From: Struthio camelus
Lineage: Eukaryota > Chordata > Aves > Struthioniformes > Struthionidae
Length of the DNA: 64,000 bases
Assembly (NCBI RefSeq): GCF_040807025.1
Contig: NC_090946.1
Location: 6,676,001 to 6,740,000, forward strand
Direction: 5' to 3'
Of the stretch, positions 1-11,364 are shown in pieces. The notes below the pieces were generated by a model, which saw only the letters and a program-made list of their open reading frames with translations, had not been told where the DNA came from and ran no database searches. Each line of letters begins with the position of its first letter. Within the stretch, counting starts at the first letter, position 1. A program made the position numbers and the translations under genes.

Positions 1-235
1 TCCGCCGAGCCTAAAACCACTGCGTCGGGGCTGAAACCACTCCGCCAGGGCCAAAACCACTCGGCTGACCTTAAAACCACTCCGCCGAGCCTGAAACCAC
101 TGCGTCGGGGCTGAAACTGCTCCGTCAGGCTGAAAACCACTCCGCCGAGCCTAAAACAACTCCGTCGGCGCCAAAACCACTGCATCAGGCCGAAAACCAC
201 TCCATCGGGGCAGAAACCACTCCACCGAGCTGAGA
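1..235. repeat. 20-bp satellite, right edge of an array
   Basis: Tandem 20-bp units of the form A3-4-CCACT-CCG-CCGAGC-CT, with variants carrying GTCGGGG or CAGGGCC in the second half. The unit is the same as in the large array from 38942 to the end of the window. The repeat gives way to unrelated 31-bp units at about 235-245. The array runs off the left edge, so its full size is unknown. Confidence 0.93.
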
Positions 236-2700
236 ACGGGCAACCTGCGCGTGTCGGTGTAGGAGACTGGGGAACATCCGTGTGCCTTTTGGTGCATCGG
301 GGCAGCCTCGCAGTGTCGTAGGAGGCCGGAGAGCCTCCGCGTGCCTTTTGGTTCGGCCAGGCAGCCTCCGCGTGCCTTTGTGAGCGTCCGGGCAGCCTCT
401 GCGTGCCTTTGGGTGCGGCCGGGCAGCCTCGGAGTGTCGTTCTAGCAGGCTGGGGAGCCTCCACGTGTCTTTCTAGGAGAGCGGGCAGCCTCGCAGTGTG
501 GTTGAAGGAGAGCGGGCAGCCTCGGAGTGTGGTTGTAGGAGGCCGGGAAAGCTTCACGTGCCTTTGGGTGCAGCTGGGCGGCCTCCGTGTGCCTTTGGGT
601 GCGGCCGGGCAGCCTCTGAGTGTGGTTGCAGGAGACTAGGGAGCCTCCACTTGTCTTTTGGTCCGGCCAGGCAGCCTGCCAGTGTGATTCCAGGAGAGCG
701 GGCAGCCTCCGAGTATCGTTCGGGGAGGCCGGGGAGCCTCCGCGTGCCTTTCTGTGCGGCCGGGGAGCCTCCTCCTACCTTTGGGTACGGCCGGGCAGCC
801 TCGGAGTGTCGTTGTAGGAGGCCGGGTAGTCTCCGTGTGTCGTTCGAGGAGGCCGGGGAGCCTCCGCGTGCCTTTGGGTGCGGCCAGAGATCCTGTGCGT
901 GTCTTTAGGTGTGGCCGGGGAGGCTCCGCATATGTTTCGGTACGTCCGGGCAGCCTTTGAGCGTCATAGTAGGAGAGCGGACAACCTCCATGTGCCTTTG
1001 GGGACGTCCAAGCAGCCTCGGAGTGTCGTTGTAGGAGGCCGAGCAGCCTCGGCGTGTCGGTCTAGTGGAGCGGGCAGCCTCCGCGTGTGGTTGTAGGAGA
1101 CTGAGCAGCGTCTGAGTGTCGTTTTAGGAAGCCGGTTAGCCACTGCGTGTCTTTTGGTAGGGCCGGACAGCATCTGAATGGGGTTCAAGCAGAGCGGGGA
1201 GCCTCCGAGTGTCATTGTAGGAGGCCAGGCAGCCTCCACGTGCCTTTGTGAGCGTCTGGGCAGCCTCCACGTGCCTTTGGGTGCGGCCGGGCAGCCTCCG
1301 AGTGTTGTTCTAGGAGAGCGGGCAGCATCCTCGTGCCTTTGTGTGTGCGGCCGGGCAGCCAGGAAGCCTTGGCGTGTCGTTGTAGGAGAGCAGGCAGCCT
1401 CGGCGTGTCGTTGTAGGAGGCCAGGCAGCCTCTGAGTGTCGTTCTAGGAGAGCAGGTAGCCTCTGAGTGTCATTGTAGGAGGCCAGGCAGCCTCGGAGTG
1501 TCATTCTAGGAGAGCAGGCAGCCTCCGCGTGTTGTTCTAGGAGAGCGGGGAGCCTCCGCGTGTCGTTGCAGGAAACCGAGCAGCGTCCACGAACCTTGCA
1601 GTGTGGCCAGGGAGCCTCCGAGTATCGTTGTAGGAGAGCGGGCAGCATCTGCGTGCCCTTGGGTGCGGCCAGGCAGCCTCCGCATGTCGTTCTAGGAGGC
1701 CGGGCAGCCTCCGCGTTCCTTCTGGTGCGGCTGGGGAGCCTCTGCCTGCCTTTCAGTGCGGCCAGGGAGCCTGCGAGTGTCATCCTAAGAGGCCGAGGAG
1801 CCTCTAAATGTCGTTCTAGGAAGCTGAGGAGCCTCCGAGTGTCGTTCTAGGAGACCAGGGAGCCTCCGTGTGCCATTGGGTGCGGCCAAACAGCCTCTGA
1901 ATTTTGTTCTAAGAGACCAGGAAGCCTGTGAGTGTCTTTCTAGGAGATTGGGGAGCCTCCGTGTGCCTTTGGGTGCAGCCAGGGAGCCTCCGTGTGCCTT
2001 TGGGTGCGGCCAGGGAGCCTCCGCGTGTCGTTCTAGGAAGCCAGGAAACGTGCACGTGCGTTTGGGTGCAGCTGGGCAACCTGCGAGTGTTGTTCTAGGA
2101 GACCGGGCAGCCTCGGAGCGTCATTCTTGGAAGCCAGGCAGCCTCCGAGTGTCATTTCAGTCGACCGGTCCGGCTCCGCGTGCCTTTGGGTGCGGCCGTG
2201 CAGCCTCTGAACTTCGTTCTAGAGACCGGGGAGCCTCGGAGCGTTGTTCTAGGAAGCGGAGGATCCTCTGTGTGCTTTTTGGAGCAGCCGGGGAGCATCT
2301 AGTTTTGTTCTAGGAAGCCGGGTATCCTCCACGTGCCTTTGGGTGCGGCCAGGGAGCCTCCTCGTCCCTTTCGGTGCAGCCGGGGAGCCTGTGCATGTCG
2401 TTCTAGGAGACTGGGCAGCATCCGAGTGTTGCCTTCGAGTCAGGGGAGCATCCGCGTGTCGTCGTAGGAGACCGGGCAGCTTCCGAGGATCGTCGTAGGA
2501 GACCGGGCAGCCTCGGAGTGTCGTTGTAGGAGGCTGAGGAGCCTCCGACTGCCTTTGGGTGCGGCCAGGGAGCCTCCGAGTGTCGTTCTACAAGATCGGG
2601 GAGCGTCAGAGTGTCGTTCTGGTGAGTTGGGGATCCTCCGCGCGCCTTCGAGTGCGGCCGTGGAGCCTCCGCGTGCCTTTGGGTGCGGCCTGGACAGCTT
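236..2700. repeat. 31-bp minisatellite, regular part
   Basis: About 80 tandem units of 31 bp, each starting near GGGCAGCCTC or GGGGAGCCTCC. Two unit types are interspersed: one continues GTGCCTTTGGGTGCGGCC, the other GTGTCGTTGTAGGAGGCC or GTGTCGTTCTAGGAGACC. Three consecutive units around 795-890 measure exactly 31 bp each. Divergence between units is moderate and mainly at CpG sites. The short open frames here change frame with each unit and are not genes. Confidence 0.9.
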
Positions 2701-4600
2701 CGTATCAGGCTCTGCGTGCTCGGACGGCCTTGTGGCAGGCTCTGCAGGCTTGGGCGAGCTTGGAGGGGCTCTGCGGTCTCATTGGGGCTCTTTTGGAGGT
2801 GGCCGAGGCCCTCCGTGTGCCCTCTGGGGTGCCGCACACTCCTGGGGGTGGTTTTTGGCCCCATCCCAGCCCCCTTGGTCTGTCTGTTGTGGTGCCTCTG
2901 AGTCATTTGGTGCCTTTTGGGGCACCTGCGACCCCTCGGGGTAGCTTTGGGGGGTGCCCAGACCCCATGTTGTGCTTTTGTGTCATCCGTGACCCCTCGG
3001 TGTGCGTTTGTGCCCGCCGCAGGGCTCTTCAGGTGCCCCGTGGTGCTGCCCAGACCCGTCGCTGCCCCTCTGGGGACGCCCCAGAGCCCTCGTGGTGCCC
3101 GCTGGTGCTCCCCAGGGCATTCGGTGTGCCTCTGGGTGCTGCGCTGGCGTCTTGGGGGCCTTTGGGGGTGGCCCGGCCGTATGGGTGTGCTCCGGGAGGG
3201 CAGCGGGAGCCCTCGGTGTGCTTTGTGGTGTCCGCTGGGTGCCTTGGTGTGGGGTCGGTGGCTGCCCGGAGGCGTTTGTGGTGCCGTTAGGGTTGCCGGT
3301 GGCCCTTGGAAGGGGGTTGGGGCGCTCATCAGAGGCCTCGTTGCCCCTTTGGGGGTGTCCTGGGCCCTCGGGGGTGTCTTTTGGTGCTGGCCAGGGCTTG
3401 TGAGGTGCGTGTGGTTGCTCGCAGAGGCCTGGCTGTGCCTTGTGGTGCCTCTGCGGCCCCTGGTTGTGGCTCTCCTGGTGGCCCAGGGAGCTCGGTGGGC
3501 GTGTTGGTGTGTCGCGGGTGCCTGCCCGTGCCTTTTGGTGCGCCCAGGGCCCTCGGGGTGCGTGGAGGGGGGGCCCGCAGTGCCCTCAGGGTGTGTGGGG
3601 GTGCCGTGGAGATGTCTGGTGGGCCTCTTGGGGTGCTTAGAGGTGCTGAGGGTGCCTTTTGGTGTGCGCTGGGCCCCTTGGTGTGGCTTTTGGGGCAGCC
3701 CAGGGCTGTGGATGTGGCTTTTGGGGCACCACAGAGCCATGTCGTGTGCTTGTTGGTAGGTCCCAGGCGGGTTGTTGTGGCTTTTGGGGTGCCCCTGGCC
3801 CCGCGTTGGGCCTTTCGGAGAGGCCTGGCGCCCTCAGCAGTTTTCTCCTGCTGCCCCGGGCTCCTCGGTGGGCGTTTCGGAGCAGCCTGAGCCCCGAGTG
3901 GGGCTGTGGGTGCTCCCCGGTGCCCCCGTTGCGCGTTTGGGGCTGCCCTGGAGCCCGCGGTGTCACTTTTGGTGCCCCGCAGAGTGTTTGCCGCGTCTTT
4001 CAGGGCTTTCCTGGCCTCTCACTGTGCTGCTCGGGCCGCGCGGACCCCCCGGTGTTTCTTTTGGAGTGCCTCAGCCCCTCGGTGTGCCGTCCGGGGTGCC
4101 CGGGGCCCCTTGGTGTGCTTTTTGGGGGCCACTAGACCCCTTGGTGTGCTTTTCAGTGCCTTCTGGTCCCCTTGCTGTGCCTTTTGGTGCGCCCCAGAGC
4201 TCGGGATGCGGCTTTTGGGGCACCGCAGACCCATTTCTTGTCCTTTTAGGTACGTCCTGGACCTGTTGGTGTGTATTTTGGGGTGTCTTAGCCCCCTCGG
4301 AGTGCCTTTCCTTGCACCCCAGAGCAATGGGGGGGGTGCCTTGTGTGGTGCTCTGCTTCCCCCAAGTGCCTTTCAGGGTGCCCCTGGACCCTCAGTGTGG
4401 CTTTTGGGGCACCCTGCACCCCTAGGAGATGCCTTTTGGGGCACCCCAGAGCACTTGGGGTGCTCTGCAGGGTGCTCTAGCCACCTCGGGTGCTTTTCCT
4501 GGAGCCCCGCTGTAGCTCTTTGAGAGCTCTCTAGGCTTCGGTTTGCCTTTTGAAGCGTCTGAGATGTTTCTGCTCGCCTGTGGGGATGTGCTGGAGCCCT
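2701..4600. repeat. Diverged 31-bp-type minisatellite
   Basis: This is a continuation of the preceding repeat in a more decayed form. Units recur at roughly 31-40 bp around a core like CCCTCGGTGTGCCTTTTGG followed by GGTGCCCCAGAG. The core aligns with the CCTCCGCGTGCCTTTGGGTGCGGCC unit type further left, so the two stretches appear to share an origin. Spacing is less regular and indels are common. Overlapping long frames on both strands are low-complexity by-products. Confidence 0.75.
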
Positions 4601-4637
4601 GGGGTTTGCTTTTTGGCTCCCCAGAGCCTTGGGGGTG

Positions 4638-4660
4638 GTTTGTTTGTTTGTTTGTTTGTG
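4638..4660. repeat. (GTTT)n microsatellite
   Basis: About five uninterrupted GTTT units followed by a T-run and C-run, at the right end of the diverged minisatellite. Confidence 0.9.
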
Positions 4661-5369
4661 TTTTTTCCCCTTCCAGAGCACCTCGGAGCCCTCCGTTTGG
4701 TTCCTCGGCCCGCCGCTCGCTTCTCCGTGCGCCCCGGCTCCTCGGGTTGCCTTTCGGAGCGCCCTCGATGCTTGGATTGTCTTGTGGGGCACCCCAGAGC
4801 CCCCCCCCCCAACACTGCACCCTGCTGGCTTCACCCCAGCCAGGCGGGGAGGGGCTCGTGCAGCACCTGCAGGCAGGCAGGAGGCAGAGGAGTTTGGCAG
4901 CGATCCCCTTGCCCTGCCCAGCACCAGGAGGAGGAAGAGGAGGGAGCCGCGGTCCTGTGCCCGCGGAGCCCTCTCCGGCCGGGCAGCGCCCGGCAGCTCA
5001 GCCGTCAGCAGCCGGGCAGAGGACGGGCCACCAAGGGCTCTTGTCTTTCCCTTGCAGCCCGCCCGGCCCTGCGGCAGCGCCAGCGGAGTCAGCGAGACGG
5101 CCGGACCCAGCCCCCAGCCCCCAGGGACCCGATCCCGGAGCCCAAGGGGGAGAGCAGCCTCCTCTCCAGGGAGAGCAGCGTTGCCGGCCCTGCCGGGCCC
5201 CCAGGCGGTGGAGAAAGCAGCCACGGCCGCTGCGGGGCCATCTAGGTCCCCGGGGCCCCGACCTTTCCGCGGCTGGACGTGGGCGTTCCTCGTGACAGCC
5301 AAGGTTTGGGCGTCAACTCGGCTGGGGGCACGTGGCCGAGCAGCGAGGGCGCCCCAGGCACAGCGAGGC
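4661..5369. other. GC-rich stretch with one weak exon-like segment
   Basis: No gene recognised. The only exon-like feature is a pyrimidine-rich acceptor (ending CCCTTGCAG at about 5057) followed by an open stretch to a TAG near 5245 that would encode a Pro/Ser/Gly-rich peptide ending GRCGAI. No matching upstream exon or known domain is visible, and other frames are also open because the region is GC-rich. A C-run lies at 4801-4810. Confidence 0.35.
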
Positions 5370-6600
5370 CGCGGCGCTTTTTTGCCCCGAGCAGCTCCCT
5401 GGAGTGGGAGCGGCTCCAGTGGGGCCAGGCCTGCCCCTGCCCCCCGGGGGAGCCGGGCGGGTCGAGGCCGGCCCCCGACACCCACCCCTGCCCTTAAAGG
5501 CAGGCTTGGGAGACTGTCAGAGTCTTCAAGCCTCAGGGTGCTCTTCAAGTAGCTTGGAGTTCCTTAATTTCTTCCCAAGTCCCTCAGTGTAACTGGAAGA
5601 CCAACCTCAGGGACTCAGCCCACCTGGGAGACCTCTCTTCTGCAGGGCTCCCAGGTCAGCTGAGTTCCTTACAAGTCCCTAGGGGCTGTCAGAGTCTTAA
5701 AGTCTCTGGGGGCTCTGAAGGGAACCAGGAGGCACTGAGGAAGACATTAAGGAGCTCCAAGTACCTGGAAGACCAACCTCAGGGAGTCCGCCCACCTGGG
5801 AGACCTTTCTTCTTCAGGTCTCCCAGTTGGGCTGAGTCCCTGAGGTGGTTCTTCCAGTAACTTGGAGAGCCCCCAGAGACTTGAAGACTCTGAAAGTCTC
5901 CCAGCCCTGCCTTTAAGGGCAGTGGTGGGCGTCGGGGGCAGGCCTGGACCCAATTGGCTCCCCCGGGGGGCAGGGGCCGGCCTGGCCCAATGGGGGCCCT
6001 GGAGGCCCCTGGGCTCCCTAGCCTGAGAGACTGGTGTGGGGACAGAAATTCAGCAAGGCTTTTTTGCCCCCACACAAGTCTCTTAGGCTAGGGAGCCCAG
6101 GGGCCTCCAGGGCCCCCATTGGCTCCCGGGGGGGGGTGTGGCCCAATGGGGGCCAGGCCTGGCCCCCACGCCCCCCACTGCCCTTAAAGGCAAGGTGGAG
6201 AGGCTTTAAGGCTCTTCAAGTCTCTGGGGGCTCTTCAGGGAACTTGGAGTCCCTCAATTTCTTCCCAAGGAACTCCCAGTTACTTGGAGAGCCACCTCAG
6301 GGACTCAGCTGAACTGGGAGAACTGAAGAAGGAAGGTCTCCCAGGGGGGCTGAGTCCCTGAGGTGGTTCCTCAAGTAACTGGGAGTTCCTTGGGAAGAAG
6401 TTAAGGGACTCCAAGTTGCCTGAAGAGCCCCCAGAGACTTGAAGAGCCTTAAAGCCTCTCCACCTTGCCTTTAAGGGCAGCAGGGGCAGGCCTCAGCCCA
6501 GACCCCCCCACTCCCCAGCCTCAGGGCTTTGGTGGGGGCACAAAAACACCCTGCCCAGCGGCTGCCCCCACACAAAGCCCTGAGGCCAAGGAGCGCTCGC
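5370..6600. repeat. Chain of alternating inverted repeats (fold-back array)
   Basis: Related segments occur in alternating orientation around four dyad centres at about 5705, 6054, 6329 and 6552. Markers: CCCTTAAAGG at 5491 pairs with CCTTTAAGGG at 5910-5919; the 20-mer at 6011-6030 pairs with 6079-6098 with one mismatch; CCCTTAAAGG at 6181 pairs with CCTTTAAGGG at 6468-6477; CCTCAGGGCTTT at 6519 pairs with AAAGCCCTGAGG at 6574-6585. Arms reach about 145 bp around centre 3 and over 200 bp around centre 1. The short open frames here follow the inverted symmetry and are not genes. It could be a decayed fold-back transposon or repeated inverted duplication; I see no transposase. Confidence 0.85.
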
Positions 6601-8400
6601 TGCTCCCTCGTCGCCCCGGCCTTCCCTGCTGCCTCCCGGGCTGGAGCTGGGCTGCCAGGGCCCCTGCTCAAAGGAAGGGCCAACCTGGGGGCCAGGAGAA
6701 ACAGCCCCTTGGGACAGGAGCTCTCACCTACTGCAGCGAGATGGCCCCGGCTGCCGGCTGCCCCCTCTCCGCTCCAGCGCTGCAGCCAGGAGCTCTTCCC
6801 CGAGCAGGGAGAACGCAGCCTTCGGCAAGCTGCGAGCAGGCGTGAACAGAGACCGCGCACAGAACACAGCACGTGGCACCTCGCCTCAGCTGGGGCTCGC
6901 GACAAGTTTTATTGCCCAGAGCCCAAAAACCTTCGCGCGGTGCCACCGTGCCCGAGTCCCACTTGGCGCCTGCTGGGGAGCAGGACGAGCTGGCAGGCGC
7001 AGGCCGCCTTCCTGCTGCGGCAGCTCCTGGAGGGGTGCGTGAAGGCCAAAGCCGGATTCTTGCTCCTTCTGGTGGTGAGGGGGGTCTCTGGGAAAGCAGG
7101 TCACTTCCTCAGTGCAGCTGGAGTCTGAAGCTGGGGCCTCAAAGAGCTGCGGGAGGGGTGGGCAAGAGATGAAAGAGCAGCTCTTGCCAGCAACCAGCAC
7201 CTAGGAAAACAAAACAGAGCTCTTAAGAAAGAGCAGGAGCAGGCACTTTCCCTCTCTCAACACTCGGGCCCGACCCCGCGTCCCCCCCGGGGAGCGGGCG
7301 CTGGGGCTCTGCGCACTGCGGCTCTGCCTTCTGGCCTTCAGCGCATCCACAGAGCACGGCTCCTGCTGAAAACAGAGCAGAAACGCACACAACTAGTGGC
7401 CCCAAATATTAAAAAACAATAATGAAATAAATCAAAACCAGAGCCATAGCTTGTCTGGCACCTACCAGGCCTCAAAGGTCTCGGAAGGAGCCCGAGCGCC
7501 GCTGCTCTCTGCACGGTGCCAGGGATGGGCAAAAAGCCTCTTCCTCCCATACGCAGCTCAGGCCCATTTCTCTTCCTCCTTCGTGTGCAAGGCGACAGCG
7601 CTGAACACCAAGAGGCCTGCCTTCAGGGAGAAGGCGCCGGCACAGTACAGAAATGCCGAGGGGACACATCGTTCCTACTGCGTGGGCTGCAGGGGACGCC
7701 CAGACACCTAGAAAAGGAGAGACCCTCTCTCGAGTCTGGCACTGCACCACAGCACAGCAACAGCAGCTCTTGCACACAACTCACACTCCCTCTCCTGTAT
7801 TAGCACAGGTTGTTGGGAAGCCCAGGCCGGGAGCTTGCTAAACAACTCCAAAAAGCAAAGCCAAAGAGAAGCAAGTCCAAAGTCCTCCAGCCCCTCCTAC
7901 GCTCCAGTACACTGCAACCCAGCCAGAGCTGTCCCAGAGAGCCCCTTCCCCTGGCACGAGACATTCCCACCGGCCTTACCTGCGGAGAGGAGCCCCGGGG
8001 AGCGTAACCCAGTCGGTCATGACCTACTGGGAACTGAAACACCCCACAGCCCTCCGGCAGCGGGAGCTGCACGCCCCAGTTGCCCCCGCAGACAGACAAA
8101 GCGGCCACGTTGAACTGACCCAGGCAACAGAAAACACAACCGAGAAACACAACCGAGCTCTCAGTGAGCACATCAGCTCCCAGCGGCCACAAAGGAAGCA
8201 GACAGAGATCTTGCAGAGACAGGACACAGCTCCCACTACGCTTCTCAGCTCCCCAGGCAGCTGAAACCCCAAAACAGCCTCGCCAGTAAAACAGGCTGAA
8301 AGCTCTGCACGGGCAGAGACAGACAAGGAAGGACCCCGCGCCAGCGCCACAACACGCCGCTCCACCACCAGGCTCCAGCGGCTCCCACAGGGCTGGGAAC
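6601..8400. other. Unique sequence, possible minus-strand transcript body
   Basis: No coding gene recognised. On the minus strand there are a donor-like CCGCAG/GTAAGG (exon edge 7980), acceptor-like TTTTCTAG near 7710 and TCCCGCAG near 7150, and an AATAAA hexamer at 6908-6913. Together they suggest a spliced RNA running leftward from CpG island 1. The putative last exon is open but continues across the AATAAA, so coding potential is doubtful. Confidence 0.35.
6908..6913 (-). terminator. Candidate polyadenylation signal (minus strand)
   Basis: The plus-strand TTTATT is AATAAA on the minus strand, in the context GGGCAATAAAACTTG. It lies about 2.1 kb downstream of the minus-strand YY1-like start region of CpG island 1, so it could end a transcript starting there. 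A lone hexamer is weak evidence. Confidence 0.35.
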
Positions 8401-9320
8401 CAGCCTGCCAACACCCGCCCCCGAAGAAAGCCCGAGGGAGGGCGGCAGCCGCGCTGGAAACCTGCCGCCCCCGGCAGCGGACGAGCCCCCGGCGGGGCGG
8501 GAAGCGCCACCCGGCCGCCTCGGGGCCGCCAGGGAAGCCCTTGCCCGAGCGCTGCCCCCTCCCCGGCGCTCCGGACAGCCCGGCTGCCGGCTGCCAACGC
8601 TCCCTCCTCCGGCGCCGCCCGCAGCCCGCCGGGCACTCGCTGCACGGGCCGGCAAACAGCGCCCGCAGACACCCAGCGCTCCGCTGCCGGCGCTCGCTCC
8701 TCCGCGCCGCCCGCCGGTGCTGCCAGCAGCTCGCGGCCGGCACCATCGCGCACGTCCCGCTCGGTCCCGCCGCGCTGCCAACGGCGCTGCCACAACCGTT
8801 GCGCGTTGCCCAGGCGAGAGCGACCGGCCGCCCCGACCGCCTCCCCGCGCCCGGCCCGGCCCCCCCGCTGCGCCACGACCCGCCGCGCGTCCCGCAGCCT
8901 GCCGCTCTCCAGCAGCGCCGCGCCACCGCACCAGACAGGACGCGACGCGACGCGACGGGACCCGGCCGCCGCCGCCAGGCGCCACCACACAGCCGGCCAC
9001 CCCGCCGCCATCTTCGCCGCCGGCCGCTCGCTCCCCCCACCCCCGGCCAGAGGCGGGAGCGGGGCGCCAATCAGCGGCGGGCGGCGCGCAGGCGCCCTCC
9101 AATGGCCGAGAGGCAGCTGGCCCGGCCGGCCAATCCCCGCGGCGGCCCGGGCGGAGGGCGGGAGGGAGCGGAGAGAGGCCGGAGATGGCGTCCGGCGGCC
9201 GTGGGCGCCGCCGGGCGGGCGAGCGGGCGGCGGGTCCGGGTCCGGGTCTGCCGGCGCCAGGGACGCGGTCCCCGCTGTCCCCCCTCAGTGTCCCCCTCGC
9301 TGTCCCCCCGTCCCCGCCAA
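8400..9320. promoter_or_regulatory. CpG island 1, candidate bidirectional promoter
   Basis: Very CpG-dense. CCAAT motifs occur near 9067 (GCGCCAATCAGCGG), 9099 and 9132. A YY1-type AAGATGGCGGC lies on the minus strand at 9004-9014, and a GAGATGGCGTCC lies on the plus strand from 9183. Paired divergent start elements are typical of vertebrate housekeeping bidirectional promoters. Positions about 8865-9312 are duplicated, same orientation, at about 37545-37992. Rightward transcription could serve the MROH-like gene or a short transcript ending at the AATAAA at 10930; neither link is shown by the sequence. Confidence 0.65.
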
Positions 9321-9321
9321 G

Positions 9322-9880
9322 CTCGTGTGGGCCCTTGCCGGGCTCTATGGACTTCCATGGGCCTGCACGGGGCTCTGTGGACTCATACAGAGCTGTTCGG
9401 GGCTCTACAGGCTTGTACACCCCCATGCTGAGCACATATGGGCCCGTGCCGAGCTCTGTGGGCTGGTACCTGAGAAAAAACTTCTTCACTGTGAGGGTGA
9501 CAGAGCATTGGAACAGGTTGCCCAGAGAGGTGCTGGAGTCTCCTTCGCTGGAGATCTTCAAAAGCCGTCTGGATGTGATCCTGGGCAATATGCTCTAGGT
9601 GACCCTGCTTGAACAGGGAGGTTGCACTAGATGATCTCCAGAGGTCCCTTCCAACCTAAATGATTCTGTGATTCTGTGATTCTGTACGGTCCTGCACAGC
9701 GCTCTACGGGCTCGTACGAGCCCACGCCAGGCTCTGCGTGCTCATACAGACTTGTGCCAGGCCCTGTGGGCTGGTACGGGCCCGCACTGGGCCCTAGGGG
9801 CTCCAACGGACTCGTGCTGGGCCCTACGGGCTCCTACGGGACCGCTCTGAGTTCGTGCGGGCCCGTGTCGGGCTCTCTGA
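9322..9880. repeat. 30-bp minisatellite, split by a CR1
   Basis: Units of about 30 bp with cores like GGGCCCGTGCCGGGCTCTGT followed by GGGCTCGTAC. Copies lie on both sides of the CR1 at 9471-9685. Later units such as GGGCCCTACGGGCTCCTAC are diverged. The array starts where homology to CpG island 2 ends. Confidence 0.8.
9471..9685 (+). mobile_element. CR1 LINE, 3' fragment
   Basis: The segment contains the terminal part of CR1 ORF2 (starting AAAAACTTCTTCACTGTGAG), then GATGATCTCCAGAGGTCCC, and ends in three ATTCTGTG-type octamer repeats, the hallmark CR1 3' tail. It is 5'-truncated, as is usual for CR1. GTAC occurs at both junctions, but the host minisatellite also contains GTAC, so it is not a secure target duplication. 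Confidence 0.95.
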
Positions 9881-9885
9881 GCTAG

Positions 9886-11350
9886 TATCAGTTTGCCGTT
9901 ATCTTTGCTGCCTTACATCTGCCTTAGGCCTCCTCGTTGCAGTCTTTCTCCTTTCCCTTCCTCCCCTTAGACACGTCCTGTGTGGTTTCCAAGACATGTT
10001 AACCCCATCTTCTGTGCCCATAACTGAGGCTCGAAAGGAAGGCAGACAGCAGGAAAGGAAGGCAAAAGGAAAAAAGCGGCTTTTTGATAGGAAGCCGACA
10101 GTCTTAAAACCCATTAGGCTAGTAACTGGGGTGGAGTTATCTCATCTAACTTTAGGAAGCCAAACTTAAGGTCTGAACTGCTTCTCCAGGCTCCCTCCCT
10201 AGGCTGTGGAGAAAAACGGGCCCTTCCAGAGAGCCCTTCACCCAATCGATCCCAGAGAGCGGTGGCACTGCAGAAGGACTGCACGTCTCTAGCCGTTATG
10301 TCTGCCACCGGAGGAAAATGATAATCCTGTCTGAATGTAGTCTCACGTGTGCTAGGCATGTATCAAAGCATCTGGAAAGGACTCTCGCCACGTGGTGAGC
10401 CGAAATCCCGAATTCCAATTGTGACTCTGTGAAATACTGGGGTGCCAGAGGATTTCCTGGAACTGAGAAAGAGGTAGAAAAGCATGAGCAGACTAGTCAA
10501 AGAGATGACCCTTTCTGTTAAAGGAACGGGAGCCTGGAGGAGGGCTCTTCAGGAAGGAAAAGAGACAGCTGAGAGAGGTAGGAGAGAGCTGCCTGGAACG
10601 AAGTGCTGTGGGAAAGGGGAACAAGGCAAGTCTCGGTGTCCTTCAACAGCAGCTGGAGCTAGGAGGTGCCATACTTGAAGAGAGAAGAAAAGGAGGTATT
10701 CTTTCAGCCCCAAAGGGTTGGAGAATGGAAGCAAATTAAAGGGCGTGCTTGATTTGTGGCCTCTTGGAGACAGGAGAGCGAAGGAGAATTGCTGCTCTAA
10801 CTTGTGCTGTTGTTGTTGGTGGTGGTGCTAGAAACAGATCCCCTCAGGTGAGGCACGGTGACACGAAGAAGTCATTGCCTAGTGAGGAGAACAACAGCTT
10901 CTTTGACTACTCCCTCAAGAAAAACATAAAATAAACACACTCCTTTTATTTTGGAAACACTCTCTCTTCTTCTTTTTGCTTCGAGCCTAATTAGGAATAG
11001 TAGGAAAAAATGACATCACATTCCCCAAGAAAAAACACCGGTATTTACTGCATTTGTTCCTTTAATGATTGGAGATGGGAGGGGGGTCTTATTTAGGCTG
11101 TGTATTGGCTTTGGTACATCAGGAAAATGGCAGACCAAGCTGACCAAACAGTGTGTGTCCACTTGGCACGTTGTGAATAGCTCTCGAGATAACACTGACC
11201 TTAACGACTATGTCCCTAGTGAATAGAAAAGGGCACCTGCTCACACGCAGTTTTACACACGCACCGCCCCCCCAAATTAAGATGTAAATCTTAAATCCTA
11301 TCCTAGGGGATCATCTTAATTATCTGCATGGCAGACAGCTACAGTTATTT
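9886..11350. other. Unrecognised unique sequence
   Basis: No gene or known repeat recognised. There is an acceptor-like pyrimidine tract ending CCCCTTAG near 9970 and an AATAAA at 10930-10935. With CpG island 1 upstream these could outline a short plus-strand noncoding RNA. Open frames are at most about 100 codons and show no domain. Confidence 0.3.
10930..10935 (+). terminator. Candidate polyadenylation signal (plus strand)
   Basis: AATAAA in the context ACATAAAATAAACACAC followed by a T-rich stretch. It would end a rightward transcript from CpG island 1. There is no supporting gene model, so this is weak. Confidence 0.3.
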
Positions 11351-11364
11351 TGGATGCCTTAGTG

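Noticed and set aside
2403..3740. 445-codon minus-strand open frame in the 31-bp-type repeat
   Set aside because: The peptide is Pro/His/Thr-rich and repeats with the DNA unit; other frames of similar length overlap on the opposite strand.
5057..5245. Coding exon with acceptor CCCTTGCAG
   Set aside because: No partner exon, no known domain and no conserved motif; the open stretch is expected in such GC-rich DNA. Listed only as a weak possibility in the region entry.
7800..9588. Long overlapping open frames on both strands (up to 447 codons) over CpG island 1
   Set aside because: They occur in several frames at once in GC-rich, stop-poor DNA, give Arg/Ala/Gly/Pro-rich peptides, and overlap a promoter and a CR1.
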